From Saccharomycopsis crataegensis (lineage: Eukaryota; Ascomycota; Saccharomycetes; Ascoideales; Saccharomycopsidaceae), in contig NW_027043838.1 in assembly GCF_037102585.1 (NCBI RefSeq), positions 744,001-808,000 of the forward strand: a stretch of 64,000 bases of DNA, in the 5' to 3' direction. Shown in pieces: positions 39,278 to 49,835 of this stretch. Both the position numbers and the translations under genes were made by a program. The notes under the pieces are model-generated. The model had not been told where the DNA came from, ran no database searches, and was given only the letters and a program-made list of their open reading frames with translations. Within the stretch, counting starts at the first letter, position 1. The number at the start of each line of letters is the position of its first letter.

Positions 39278-40660
39278 TTATGGAGAGAGGGTGATTGCAT
39301 GTCTTGGGGACAATCTTCTGTTTTTTGATGAGCCAGTTGGCTGAACGATGGTTTGTCTCCTTGATATGGTTAATTCCTGAAGGGTGGTGGCCGGATTGAA
39401 TCTGTTGCGCTTATCGTACACATGTGTCAAATTACTTTGAATGGATGTCGAGCTAACAACAACAACAGCATCACTATATACCTCTGAGGTGGAATAACTA
39501 CCATCATCAGAAGAAGTGGTAGCAGCATCACTATCATCAGTATATACATCTGCGGTAGAATAAGTGCTATCATCAGCTGTATTGGTGGCAACATCATCAG
39601 TATAGAAACTAGTACTGATAATATCATCAGTGTACAAACCAGTGTTGTTAGTATCATCGACATCTTCATTGAAGACTACAACTTTGTTGACGGTTTTGGC
39701 CACTGGCAATTTCTTGTTCTTGATGATCCGTTGCAATCCAGAAATGTAATTTAATCCGTTAGTGATTTTTTTCGTTGCTGAAGAAACTTCCCATAGAGTG
39801 AACCCTCCAAAATACTCGAAATTTCTCATTTCTGCAGTCCGACTCTCGACATCTCTGATATCCACAATATATTCCGAATCACACGCGGTACACACTCCAA
39901 TAAAGATCTTCATCTTATTAGGGTTTCCCGAACCATTTTTGGTGAAGTTCGACCAGGTACCCCATGAAGAGTTGAAGCCGTTATCGTTGGATAATGCGCA
40001 ATCAGGATTATTATAAAACTGAACAAACACAAAATCGACTTTAGCACTGGTGTCGGTCAATAATGCACTGGTACCTTTATCTGGATAAGGACATTGTGGA
40101 GTAGCACTAATGAGTAAAGTCTTGGATGTCCAAAGGGTACGAAGCTCAGCGACCATTGCTCCAAGACCCCCGGAATTACTATTCTCAATATCGTAATCAA
40201 ACCCATCGATTTCGGCTTTTCCGAACGGTTTTGTGACGCTGGGATCAGCTTTTGGATGGAAGGTATTATAAATCACTGAGGCTGCAGCACGTCCCTCTTC
40301 AGCGGTGCTGACCCCATAGCTCCCCAACGTAGCATCTCCACCAAGTGATAAGAACACCTTGATCCCGAGTTTCTGACAAGTTTTAATATCTTTTTCGATC
40401 TGAGGACAAGTGTTTCCTCCACAAGCATTACCAAAGTTGTAACTGACAGCAGTGGAGTTCCAATTATTGAGAAACGAGATTATCACAATCCCCATATTCT
40501 TTTGTTTGCAGTACGTGGCTAATGACTCTTGATTGTCACCTTGACCCCAGTACGCTGCGACATTCTTCCCATCTTTACTGTACATCTTTGTAGCAGCAGA
40601 CGTTTGAACAAGAAGAAGTAATGTCAAGCCAATTGATATAAGCTGCTGATGGAATTTCAT
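39278..40660 (-). CDS. Secreted GH18 chitinase (Cts1/Cht type)
   Basis: 460 aa. Signal peptide, aa 1-23 (SIGLTLLLLVQTSAA). The GH18 barrel runs to about aa 310: VAAYWGQGDNQESLATYC, FLSLGGDA, and the catalytic DGFDYDIE (aa 152-159, acid Glu159), then FVQFYNNP and GGFTLWEVSSA. Plant-type class III/CTS1 subfamily. The C-terminal ~140 residues are Thr/Ser/Asp-rich degenerate repeats (TDD, YST) with no hydrophobic GPI tail and no obvious chitin-binding domain, so the product is probably secreted or loosely wall-bound. Likely role: remodelling septum or wall chitin. Confidence 0.92.
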   Translation of the reverse strand: MKFHQQLISIGLTLLLLVQTSAATKMYSKDGKNVAAYWGQGDNQESLATYCKQKNMGIVIISFLNNWNSTAVSYNFGNACGGNTCPQIEKDIKTCQKLGIKVFLSLGGDATLGSYGVSTAEEGRAAASVIYNTFHPKADPSVTKPFGKAEIDGFDYDIENSNSGGLGAMVAELRTLWTSKTLLISATPQCPYPDKGTSALLTDTSAKVDFVFVQFYNNPDCALSNDNGFNSSWGTWSNFTKNGSGNPNKMKIFIGVCTACDSEYIVDIRDVESRTAEMRNFEYFGGFTLWEVSSATKKITNGLNYISGLQRIIKNKKLPVAKTVNKVVVFNEDVDDTNNTGLYTDDIISTSFYTDDVATNTADDSTYSTADVYTDDSDAATTSSDDGSYSTSEVYSDAVVVVSSTSIQSNLTHVYDKRNRFNPATTLQELTISRRQTIVQPTGSSKNRRLSPRHAITLSP

Positions 40661-41369
40661 TTTATTTGTCTTTTTCTGCCTCTTCCTCGGGGTTTTTTCT
40701 AGTGCAGTTTCTTTCCAAAATGCACTGTAGCTAACAAAACAAAAAACACAAAGGAATCCTGTAGATATATATAGATAAATGTAATAATATGAAACTATAT
40801 ATATATATCATACATAATTAGTTCACTTTTGGCTTTGCAGCTTATATACGCCAGAGAGCCTAAAAAGTGTCCGAATCTTACTTGATTTTACTATTTCGTA
40901 GTAGAACAGCTGCATGTCAAGGAGAATGCGCATCACCTACCAACTGTGAGGAGCCCACAAACAGAAAAGCTGGGCTTTTACCAAATCTGGGTCACCTCAC
41001 CTACGCTGTGGTAAACGGGTCTCAATTATTACAATCATTACCAATTCGAGAAGTTCAGGGACAAATTCCTAGACACTATCACAACGCGGGTAACGAAAAT
41101 TGATAATAATAGCACTGATAGGCTTGAGGGTGTCTCAGCATTAACCCTTCCATAGTATTACCATTGAAGATTAATTTTACAAACATACTGGAAAATGACA
41201 TCAAAGCAGTATAAACAGGTAATATTAAGCAAGAAACAAACACACACCCCCAAAAAAATAGAAAAGCCAGAGGTTATAAAGATATTTATGATGAACTTTC
41301 AAAATAGTAACAGCAGATCTAGAAGTTTTTCATTATTATTTTTATTATTATTATTACATTTTCTCCATT
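40661..41369. other. Chitinase promoter and 3' end of the next minus-strand gene
   Basis: 709 bp. TATATATATATA near 40797-40808 probably serves the chitinase. A CGGGTAA word (Reb1 consensus) lies at about 41087-41093. No gene supported. Confidence 0.6.
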
Positions 41370-41654
41370 TTAATCTTTTTTGCGAGAAAATATTTTTTCA
41401 TAGACCAATTGAGTAATGGACTTTGGGTATAGCAATAATAAAAAGTCCAACAATTCAACGAAAATCTCGGTGCGAAGCCCATGAATTTGATCTTCTGTTG
41501 ATTTGAATTTGGCCAACTCTACTACATCAGAATCAATTTCTCTCTTCGTATCCGCAGTATTACTGTTTGACTCCTTCCATGCTTGCTCGAACGACTCCAC
41601 TTGTGCATCTGATCCCTTGAGCTCAATCACTTGGGTACTGCTGGTAGTCAAAGA

Positions 41655-41689
<35 letters not shown>

Positions 41690-42242
41690 CCTCTAGCACC
41701 ACGATCTTTGTAGTTTCTGCATTATCACTAGCAGTTATGGTGATTGGTGCGGTTTCAAAACTGCTAGTATTGTCAGGCTGTTCCCGATGCTTTCTGGCAT
41801 TATTAATAAAGCTTTGCAACTTGTACAATTTCACCACTTTGAACACGAGAATCTTGAGCCGCAACGCGAGAATCACTTTATCAACGATTTTTAAGAACCG
41901 TCTCCAGGCTCGACTCCTGGTGCTGACAAAATAGTTCATGGTGAAGGAAAAAACCTCGAGTAAATTGATAATATTTTCCTCGGCCATTTCGTAACTTTCA
42001 TAAGTCCAAGGAATTGACTGAGAGCGGCGAATTATTGCGAAAATAAATGGAATCCCAGAGTGTTTCTTCATTATGGAAAATAATCCGGTTTCCGGGGATT
42101 CAAGAGGATTATTGGTGGTGTTAATTGGTGTTGTAACATTATTATTATTAACATTATTGCTAACGCCATTTTTCACTCGCGATCTTTTCATCGCTGCCCG
42201 TTCTGCAAGCTTTCGTAAATGTTCGACCTTTTCATCATCCAT
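41370..42242 (-). CDS. Unknown protein, faint Pex11-like layout
   Basis: 290 aa, ATG at 42242. The N-terminal ~55 residues are basic and Asn-rich; the middle (aa ~60-150) is helical and partly hydrophobic (FAIIRRSQSIPWTYESY; ENIINLLEVFSF; RFLKIVDKVILALRLKILVF); a poly-Asn run (ATT/TTA repeat at 41650-41690) splits it from a C-terminal helix, LRTEIFVELLDFLLLLYPKS. The arrangement of amphipathic helices plus a C-terminal hydrophobic segment after LR resembles Pex11/Pex25-family peroxisome proteins, but only weakly. No confident family. Confidence 0.6.
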
Positions 42243-42839
42243 TATATCACCTCACAAAAACACAAGTACATTATTTTGGATTGTTTCCTTTGATAATTCT
42301 TGAGGGCCCTTTATATTTTAATTATCGCATCAACTTTTTTTTTTTTTCCATCGATGCGCACGCGAGCGGGGTGGTTACAGCGCCCAATTTTTCGGGTGAT
42401 AAAAGATAAGGTCTTCTTTTGTATAAATATATGATCATCAGAACAGTTCTTTGTTGTCATATATCATAAATTGTAGAGAGAAATCAAATGAGTAACAATA
42501 TTAAACAAAAAAAAAAAAGGTCATAGAATCAAAGAATCAACAGGAATATCGATCAAGAACATCAAAGAAAATATTAATAACAATTGGTAAAGAAGATAAA
42601 ACAAAAGTTAAAGAGAAAAAAGAAAAAAGAATTAACACATAAAACATGATGGACAGAACACAAAAAGCAAGATATCAAAGAATAAACAAAGCCTCAGGAA
42701 CAAGTACCAAACAGGACAAAACCAAAATACCAGTAAACAAACAAGGAAAAAAGGAAAAAAGGTAAAAAGAAAACAGGACAAAACCAAAAAAAGACGGGAA
42801 AAAATTAACAAGGATGAAGAAGAAGAAGAAGAGCAGTAG
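42243..42839. other. Promoter of the unknown gene and 3' end of CAB1
   Basis: 597 bp. A short GC-rich patch (42355-42390, with GCGCACGCGAGCGGGG and a degenerate copy of the 14-mer, TGGTTACAGCGCCC at 42372-42385) stands out from AT-rich flanks. The part near CAB1 is purine-rich on the + strand. Confidence 0.55.
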
Positions 42840-44396
42840 TTATTCCCTCTGGTGCTTTGGGGTCAAGTAATCGTTATAAAACTTTTCATCCTCATAAGCA
42901 CTAAGAAATGCCCCAATGGCCCCCAAATACCCTTCATGGCGTAAGAAATATGCCTGTTTTTCTCCTTGTGACCAGAAATTGATGGCATAACTTAAAGTGA
43001 TGATAGTTTGCAAATGATTCCTAATAAAAGATCCTGCAAAGAAGATTTTTTTAAGTTTATACTTCGAAGCTTGCAAATAAGCGATTTGGCCAATATTGTT
43101 ACTGACCGCATAAAGAAAAGATTTGGAAATGTCTGATTGGCGGAATTTCGATAATCTTTGGAACTGTGAAAGCAGAGGATAAACATTTTCTACCTCCTGT
43201 TGATGGTAATATCCATTGTTATTGCTAGTGCTATCGCTACGCTCGTTCGATGGAGTTTGTGGTGATTGCGATGCTTTGATATCATCGTTGTATTGGTTAT
43301 CATCTCGTCCTGTGATAACACTGGCACTGTCTTCACTAGAAAGAGACAAAGCACTAGTATTGTTGAGCCCATCATCGTACTCGCTTCCGTAAACACTTTC
43401 ATCGTTTTTATTGTACCCGCCATCCATCTTCCCGGTGACAGTTTTGAAAACTTTGCCAAAACTTGAGGCAATAGTGGTTGATTTAAGACCAATCTTGTTG
43501 TAGCTTGCACCATAAATGTCGCCAACCAACATGTCAACATTGGCATTATCACCATTAGAAGCCATTGTTAACATGTCATCATAAGTCTTTGCATTTGTCA
43601 AAAGTGAAAGAATCCCCCAAAGAGTCCCGCCTCCGATTGAAGACCCACCAATACGAATAAACGACCGAGGTCCTGTGACTTTGATCATCGATACCCCCGA
43701 ACCGATATTGACTAGAAGATAGGGATAAATCGAGTCGGCTAACTGTTGTTGATCATTGTCGAGGAAATTGATGTATTTTAGTTTGCGCTCGTCTTCAATT
43801 TTCAAGTCGGTGTTGTCATCGTATACGAACACTTCGTTGGGAATGTTATGGATCAAGAAGTTCAAACCAACAATAAGACTTTCCATTTCATCTTTGGCTT
43901 TGATAAATGGGGCGGTGGCGGTGTGACGATGGTTGATTGTGTCGTTTTGCGGATCGTTTTTTGATAGGTGTAACTCTTGAGCTAATTTATTCTGGAATAA
44001 GATGGATCCTCCACCAGTACCAAACACACTAATTGCATGATTTTTGAAATTCCTTATGTAATATTCCATGTCTTTTGACCGATCGATTTGGATGATTCCG
44101 TTTTCAATTTCTATTGTGACGATCAATCTTTGGAGATAATTGATGAATTCATTAATTTTTTCTGTTTCGATCTTGAAAAACTTCAACATTCCCCCACATT
44201 TGTCGTCATTTTTGTTTTTGGTAAAGTAGGCCACTTTGGCCAAAGTCCCCCCAATGTCTATTCCTATATGATGGATTAGCTCATGTTGGTGGGGCAAAAA
44301 GATGTCTTTTTGTTTATGGATTCTTCCGGTGGAAGTAGATGCCTTGATTGAAGGGTGATCTGAGAGGTGAGCGCCGTTGACATTGAACAGAGTCAT
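42840..44396 (-). CDS. CAB1: Pantothenate kinase Cab1
   Basis: 518 aa from the first in-frame ATG (44396); yeast Cab1 is 367. Type II pantothenate kinase motifs: GIDIGGTLAKVAYF (P-loop), FGTGGGSILF, YPYLLVNIGSGVSMIKV, GGSSIGGGTLWGIL, VDMLVGDIYGASYNKIGLKS, and the tail HEGYLGAIGAFLSAYE. First and rate-limiting step of CoA synthesis. The size difference is an N-terminal extension plus an insert of roughly 70 low-complexity residues (Asp/Ser/Asn) after ASSFGKVFKTVTGK, where yeast has a shorter loop. Codon 3 is CTG. Confidence 0.95.
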   Translation of the reverse strand: MTLFNVNGAHLSDHPSIKASTSTGRIHKQKDIFLPHQHELIHHIGIDIGGTLAKVAYFTKNKNDDKCGGMLKFFKIETEKINEFINYLQRLIVTIEIENGIIQIDRSKDMEYYIRNFKNHAISVFGTGGGSILFQNKLAQELHLSKNDPQNDTINHRHTATAPFIKAKDEMESLIVGLNFLIHNIPNEVFVYDDNTDLKIEDERKLKYINFLDNDQQQLADSIYPYLLVNIGSGVSMIKVTGPRSFIRIGGSSIGGGTLWGILSLLTNAKTYDDMLTMASNGDNANVDMLVGDIYGASYNKIGLKSTTIASSFGKVFKTVTGKMDGGYNKNDESVYGSEYDDGLNNTSALSLSSEDSASVITGRDDNQYNDDIKASQSPQTPSNERSDSTSNNNGYYHQQEVENVYPLLSQFQRLSKFRQSDISKSFLYAVSNNIGQIAYLQASKYKLKKIFFAGSFIRNHLQTIITLSYAINFWSQGEKQAYFLRHEGYLGAIGAFLSAYEDEKFYNDYLTPKHQRE

Positions 44397-44821
44397 TTGA
44401 AAAGAATGGTGATTATGTATAAATATATACACGCATATATCTCTCTGTATATGTTTATATATATAAATATATATACTTATTTTATATGGTTATGTGTATG
44501 TTGACAGGTATGATTCTAAGCAATATGGTTTTGTTTTATTTTATTTTATCTTTTTCTTCTTCTTTCTGTTTCGGATAATTCAAGTCATGATCAATTCTTA
44601 TAGATTGGGATCGACAGCTACTGATTCAAGGCTCGTAAAAAAAAAATCCTAGCACAACACCCAACAACATGAAAAAAAATCTTGAGAAAAAAAAAATCCT
44701 AAAAATCAGGGGGGGGAATGGGAAAATTTCATTGATTACTAAAAATGTTATAAAGGTACCATAATAAATGAGACGATGAAACTGCCCCGTATCCCTGCGT
44801 AGTTGTTGAAGAAGGATGTAA
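44397..44821. other. CAB1 promoter and SNA2 3' region
   Basis: 425 bp. TA-rich runs (44420-44480) form a probable CAB1 promoter; A/G homopolymers (44638-44717) lie 3' of SNA2. No gene. Confidence 0.55.
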
Positions 44822-45122
44822 CTATTCCTCCTCCTCGCTATCGTTGTGATGGTGGTTGAGGTGTTCCTTGTACGGGTAACCATTTACGACGTACACCGTG
44901 TACACGAGCCCTGGGATCGCCCCGAAGAGGCAAAGCGGGACATTAATCGCCACTGGATGGATGGACCGATGGAGCTGCTCAGTGGTGATGATGATGATGA
45001 TGATGATAGTAATGATTGTTTCAGGGTTACTCACAGTCGACACTAATGCCTCGTTTGAGTAGCACCAGTATGGACGGCAAAACTACCGTGATGACAACCG
45101 CAGCCCAGTCTCTGGAGTGCAT
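44822..45122 (-). CDS. SNA2: Sna2/Pmp3-family small membrane protein (spliced, two exons)
   Basis: Exon 1 is 45035-45122 (MHSRDWAAVVITVVLPSI, then CTG), the intron 44953-45034 (82 nt: GTGAGT donor, CAG acceptor; branch site weak), and exon 2 44822-44952. The joined protein is 72 aa. The splice gives KRGISVDLAINVPLCLFG, matching yeast Sna2 KRGFFTKDLLINFLLFLLG; PGLVYTVYVVNGYPYKEH matches PGLIHALYVISCHPYEEN. Two membrane segments; the family acts at vacuole or plasma membrane. The CTG codon (45066-45068) falls at the small-residue position of PPLAV/PPLSV, so Ser fits better than Leu. Confidence 0.85.
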
Positions 45123-45246
45123 TGCTACCAATGATTGTGATTGATTGATTAATGGAAAGAGTGATAGTATGTATTTTGTTGTATTATATTATATATATTC
45201 TGTGGCATTCTCCTGCTTCCGTTCCCGAAGATGTTACTTTTTTTGT

Positions 45247-45617
45247 TTATATAATCTTCCGGCACTCAAAATGACTAGCAGCAACCTCGTTGGGCACCGC
45301 ACAGTAATACTCAAACTTCCGCATTTGGTTGAACAATTCCACCGCTTCATATTTCAATTTTAGGCATCTAAGACATGTCAGTATATCATCTCGAACACTG
45401 TATTTCATATATGTATTACTCACGTCTTGCCTCCTTCTGGTTTTACTCGGCAAATAATGCTGTTGGAATCACCTTTTTGCCCATCAATTATGTATAAACC
45501 ATTGGGCTCTTCCTCAATAAAGTCTTTAATTGTTGTTGCGTTGTCATTGAGATTGCTACTACTATTGTGACTCACAACATGCGACTCCTTATTCGTAGTT
45601 CTGAAGGGATTCCACAT
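45247..45617 (-). CDS. Small unknown protein (spliced, two exons inferred)
   Basis: Exon 1 is 45424-45617, the intron 45368-45423 (56 nt: GTGAGT, TACTGAC branch, CTTAG), and exon 2 45247-45367; 104 aa joined. Starts MWNPFRTTNKES; middle has FIEEEPNGLYIIDGQKGD; the C-terminal part is helical with four Cys (ICRVKPEGGKTCLKLKYEA, and two later). Not a standard twin Cx9C pattern, though small Cys-helix proteins often go to the mitochondrial intermembrane space. No family recognised. The intron is supported by all three splice signals and frame restoration, not by homology. Confidence 0.6.
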
Positions 45618-46329
45618 CTTCACTAATTACGTGGGTATTCGTCATTAAATTAATCATTAAACAGTATAAAGAGAGGCTCATTCGTACCTGCAGACATGGA
45701 GAAGGTGACAGACCATATCGGATTTTGCTATGCGGAAACGTGATTACTATATGATTCCGGGATGGTGGAACATGATAATTGATAACAAAGGTGATGATAG
45801 ATGGTAAGTAAGTACTCATATATGTCCAATCCTTCAGGTGGCCCTAGTGCTCTGTATGACACTGAGTATCTACTAATGATAGAGACTTCAGTATACTAAA
45901 ACAAAGGTGAAACAACATATATAATATTTTGAACTCAATTATAAAAGTACTGATAAATGATAATAATGATAATAACAAACAATTTTTAAAGCTTTCAAAT
46001 GAAGGAATGATATTGGGAAAAAACAACTCAAATTGATAAAGTTGAAAAAAAAAAAAATTAAACTTGATGAAACATTGTGTAGTTTGTTCAAAAGCATAAA
46101 TTGACCAAGTCTAACTGTCTCTATTACTGCGCTTTTAATCAAGAGAGGTGGATGATAATAATTTCCTGACTGATTCACAATGAAATATGCCACATGATAC
46201 CAAATAAATTCCCTTTCTGGTGTGGTATAATTTTAGCATATGATACCCGATTAATTAATGAATCACCCGCAGATTATTTATTACTTTCTACCCCATATTT
46301 CAAAACCGCAACAAAATATCAACCATAAC
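45618..46329. other. Intergenic: promoter of the small unknown gene, 3' of RDI1
   Basis: 712 bp, AT-rich. No convincing gene or motif. Confidence 0.5.
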
Positions 46330-46917
46330 TCATTTGGTGATACTGACAGCCCAGTCGAGAGTCAAATGAGTAGTCTTGTCATAATCGACAAATTTAGAGG
46401 TGGCCTGGTAAGTACCTCTAGCAATGAACCCAGATGGGGCTTCCATCTCAGGCAATGTCACTTCATAGAAAGGCTTGTCAGTAGTATTTGGTGCGTAACT
46501 ACCCAATGGTTCTTCCAATTTGTCAACTCTGATACCTGCTTTCTTAATCCCTTGCAAGTACTTAATCCCAGTGATGATCTCATGTTGGACCTTAAACTTG
46601 ATACGTAAAGAGTAAAGGGACTTTTCTGGAACCTTGAAAGGATTCGATGATAATGACGCAGCCACACCTGGTTGTTCAAGGTTGACAACTATTGGAGCCT
46701 TTCCATTCACAAGCAAAGACATCTCCAAGACAACAACCTTACGGTTGTCACCAGGAGCCACAGGCAACAAAGAGCCGGTGCTAATACCAAGAGATTCCTT
46801 CCATTTCTTAAGAGATTCATCGTTGGCATCCAATTGGGCGTATTCTTCAAGAGTCTTCTTTTGGCCAACATTGTAGCCTGGGGTGTCTTCTGCAACCAAA
46901 TCGTCGTGACCACTCAT
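46330..46917 (-). CDS. RDI1: Rho GDP-dissociation inhibitor Rdi1
   Basis: 195 aa. The N-terminal switch-binding arm includes YNVGQKKTLEEYAQLDANDESL, followed by the Ig-like prenyl-binding sandwich (LKKWKESLGI, YSLRIKFKVQHEIITGIKYL, APSGFIARGTYQATSKFVDYD, and the end LTLDWAVSITK). Extracts Cdc42, Rho1 and Rho4 from membranes, linking to polarised growth and exocytosis (SEC5 is at 29895-33032). Length as in yeast (202). Confidence 0.96.
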   Translation of the reverse strand: MSGHDDLVAEDTPGYNVGQKKTLEEYAQLDANDESLKKWKESLGISTGSLLPVAPGDNRKVVVLEMSLLVNGKAPIVVNLEQPGVAASLSSNPFKVPEKSLYSLRIKFKVQHEIITGIKYLQGIKKAGIRVDKLEEPLGSYAPNTTDKPFYEVTLPEMEAPSGFIARGTYQATSKFVDYDKTTHLTLDWAVSITK

Positions 46918-48779
46918 TTTATTGTTGGTATTGTTATGGGTTTATTAGGTTCGTGCTAACTTCTTGGAAGCTGACTTTAAAATAGAATGTTACCAGGTAT
47001 TCGAGTTTTTGAAACGTTTTCCTTTTTTTCCTAACAAAAAAAAAAAAAAAAAAAAAAATTGGAGTTTCGAGAATGTTCTGTAATCCCAACACAATCCTAA
47101 GTTTGACCTTTCTTTTTTTAGTTTTCTTTTCTTCAGAAGAAAACTGGTGATCAAAAGAATAGCTTTTAATAAATATATAAAATATTTCTCATAATAGAAG
47201 GCAGCCAATGGGATTGATTGAAATAACAGATACTGAAAGTCTATGAGGTGTCAGTTTCTCGTGGCACGTGTGATTTATGCGAAACCCTTTCTATCTCCTT
47301 GTTCCCATCCCAACATGAAGAGATCACCAACAATCATAATATATTTCGTCTTGTAATGGTGGTACCTGTAATTGAATAAAAAATTATTGTATATTTTTGC
47401 AATGTTAAGTTTCTTTCATACCTACCTCTGATGGCAAAAAAAAAAAAAAGGTGCTTCTTAATAAAATATTATCAAAAATTATACGTTGGTAAAAAACACA
47501 GATCGTAACTAGTAGTACTGAAAAAAGTATTTCAAATATAAGAATTAATATTATCCTCACTTAATTTTAAAAAAATGAAACGATTATCTAGGAATATTCA
47601 AGAGAGAGAAAAATGATAAGAGGAAGAGGCTATGATGAATTTGCTATTCCTCATTCCAAATTTTGCAGCTAAGTAGAAACAAAACATGAAAGAGTTAAAA
47701 AAAAAGAAGGAGAAATTTCCTGAGAAGAATATATTACAGCTAACTTGATTCAATGTATTGATTGTGTTTCTGCTGGAAGTGAAAGTTTATAATACCTTTC
47801 CCAAAGTGCAAAACGGACACGTAATTTTCACCCTGCAAAGGAAAGCAATTAGTTCAAATAATATTGGTATATGAGCTAAGACTGTTTGAGTATTGTCATT
47901 CAAATCGATTAAATAACTCCATTAGACTTTTAATTTGATACTAGTTGGCCCATAAAAGAACGCTCTGAGTCGCCACGCCGGCCCTTCATTTTGGCTCTGG
48001 CTTTGAGGAACGCGAAGCACTTTCCAAACAGATTAGCAAACAATGCTTTGAATTACTACTGAAGGTATACCTTGATTTTATTTGAAATTATATTAATTCA
48101 AACTTGTAAGACACTTTAAAACTTTTCCTTATTTTCTTCTTTTGTTTTCTAATGCTAACAATATCAGCAGTTTCCTATTGTGATAATTCAGGAATGTTAT
48201 AAGATTGTAAGACCTTTGGTTTACAAACATAACTATTGTAAATGTGTGTTTTTCCTTAATATTGTGTTTGATGTTATTTCATTATTAATCATTGACTGCA
48301 ATCATTAAGGTTTTAGATATATAATAAAGTCGACCAATGTAAACAAATTGAGGATCATTAATTTTTCTTTATAATATAATTCTTTCATAGATAGCGAAAA
48401 CTTGAATATATAACCAACTCATCTATTTGAAACATTAATGAAAGTCATTTTGTATGCTTATCAAATCACATATCATATTGTCTATCAAAAGAGTAAGTAT
48501 TATATGACCGTCAACTTAGAACAAGAAGTATTGTCAGAAAACCTTTAACCAGGAAAGGATATATATAAAGAGAAAATGGAAGCATAATATATGTAGCGAG
48601 AACAATTATCAGATTAACAAATTGAATTATTTTACCAGCTACAAATACAATGCACAAACAGTGTATGAAAGCTTTCTAAAACAAAAAAAAAGCAAACTTA
48701 CTGAATTTTACGTTTTTAAAAAGAAAGTGAATAGAGAAAATAAACTATATTACAATTATCCATATGTGGCTCTATTATA
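46918..48779. other. 1.86-kb gene-poor region, RDI1 promoter to carrier 3' end
   Basis: No supportable gene. It holds a run of about 24 A (47035-47058), CACGTG at 47265-47270, and a GC-rich patch of about 70 bp (roughly 47955-48025) in AT-rich surroundings that could be the core of an unannotated RNA or a factor site. Long for this otherwise compact window. Confidence 0.5.
47265..47270. promoter_or_regulatory. CACGTG, upstream of RDI1
   Basis: 348 bp upstream of the RDI1 start, in context GGCACGTGTG. Confidence 0.35.
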
Positions 48780-49835
48780 TCATGCCACATGTTTCATTAA
48801 ATACTCAAATGCCCCAAAGAATACCATGCTATTAATCACCGACCTCGTAACCGTCACCCCTAACCCACGATACATCCTCCTCGTTGGCAAATGAATCCTG
48901 GCTTTCACTTTAGTTTTTTCCAACCCATTTTGTTGTCGAATAATATTTGACACAATATCTCGCTGAATCAATGATTTGTTTGTATCTATTGGGAATACCA
49001 CTGCCCAGGTGAGAATCCCTGAAAGTCCCCCAGCAATAGCGATGGAAATTGGGCCCACTGGTATTTTAGTACCAGAAATATATCCTGTTCCGTTGGCTAT
49101 TGATTCATTGATCATCAATTTTGTGGTTTCGTATACTGCAAAGTACAACCCGCTACCCACGAGTTCTCTAAACATGTGGAGTTTCAACCCCGAGTAAAGT
49201 CCGATAATTCCTTCGCACTGAATGATCTGTTTAGACACTCCAACCACCGTTCGAGGAACCGTTACATTCAACCCCAATTTCCGACCTTCGATCATCCCGA
49301 TTTGTGAGTAAAGTTTCGTGAACTCGAATGGACATGAGAATAATGTTACCATGACCCCGGTGAATGATCCGGCAATATATGTCGTGGGAATATTTGCCAA
49401 TATCAAGTTTCTGTGGCTGGGCGTTCCTTCATTGTTCTTGTGGTTTTTATTGGATGACGACAGAACAATTTGCTCTTGAAGAGCGGCTACTTGAGGCTTC
49501 GAGTAAGTATAAATGCTCACCGCCAAAGACTTGGAACAAGCAATCGACAATAATGGGGCGGTGATCCCACGAAATAACCCTGCTACACCTTCGTGACGAA
49601 TCGCTTGCCTAAGACAATCGATTGAGCCGCTGTACTTATGAGTCTGCATTCTAGTTTTGATGCTATCAAAGGGGAACCCCACGATGGTCGACCCCAATGA
49701 AGCCCCACAGGACAATATTGAAGTTTTCCAAGGAGTTAATGATTCAGGAAGCACAACCAATGCTTGTGACTTATCAATCTCAGAAGTGATGGCCGGAAGT
49801 CCCGGGGAAGTTAACGATGACTTGACGTATGTCAT
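48780..49835 (-). CDS. Mitochondrial carrier family protein, substrate unknown
   Basis: 351 aa from the first in-frame ATG (49835). Three Solcar repeats with PFDSIK (aa 55-60), CPFEFTK and FPIDTNK, the last two atypical, plus YSGSIDCLRQAIRHEGVAGL and the end GLGVTVTRSVINSMVFFGAFEY. The CPFEFTK/FPIDTNK pair recalls the YFR045W (Mrx20) group, not AAC or dicarboxylate carriers. A transporter of the mitochondrial inner membrane is well supported; the substrate is not. Confidence 0.88.
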   Translation of the reverse strand: MTYVKSSLTSPGLPAITSEIDKSQALVVLPESLTPWKTSILSCGASLGSTIVGFPFDSIKTRMQTHKYSGSIDCLRQAIRHEGVAGLFRGITAPLLSIACSKSLAVSIYTYSKPQVAALQEQIVLSSSNKNHKNNEGTPSHRNLILANIPTTYIAGSFTGVMVTLFSCPFEFTKLYSQIGMIEGRKLGLNVTVPRTVVGVSKQIIQCEGIIGLYSGLKLHMFRELVGSGLYFAVYETTKLMINESIANGTGYISGTKIPVGPISIAIAGGLSGILTWAVVFPIDTNKSLIQRDIVSNIIRQQNGLEKTKVKARIHLPTRRMYRGLGVTVTRSVINSMVFFGAFEYLMKHVA

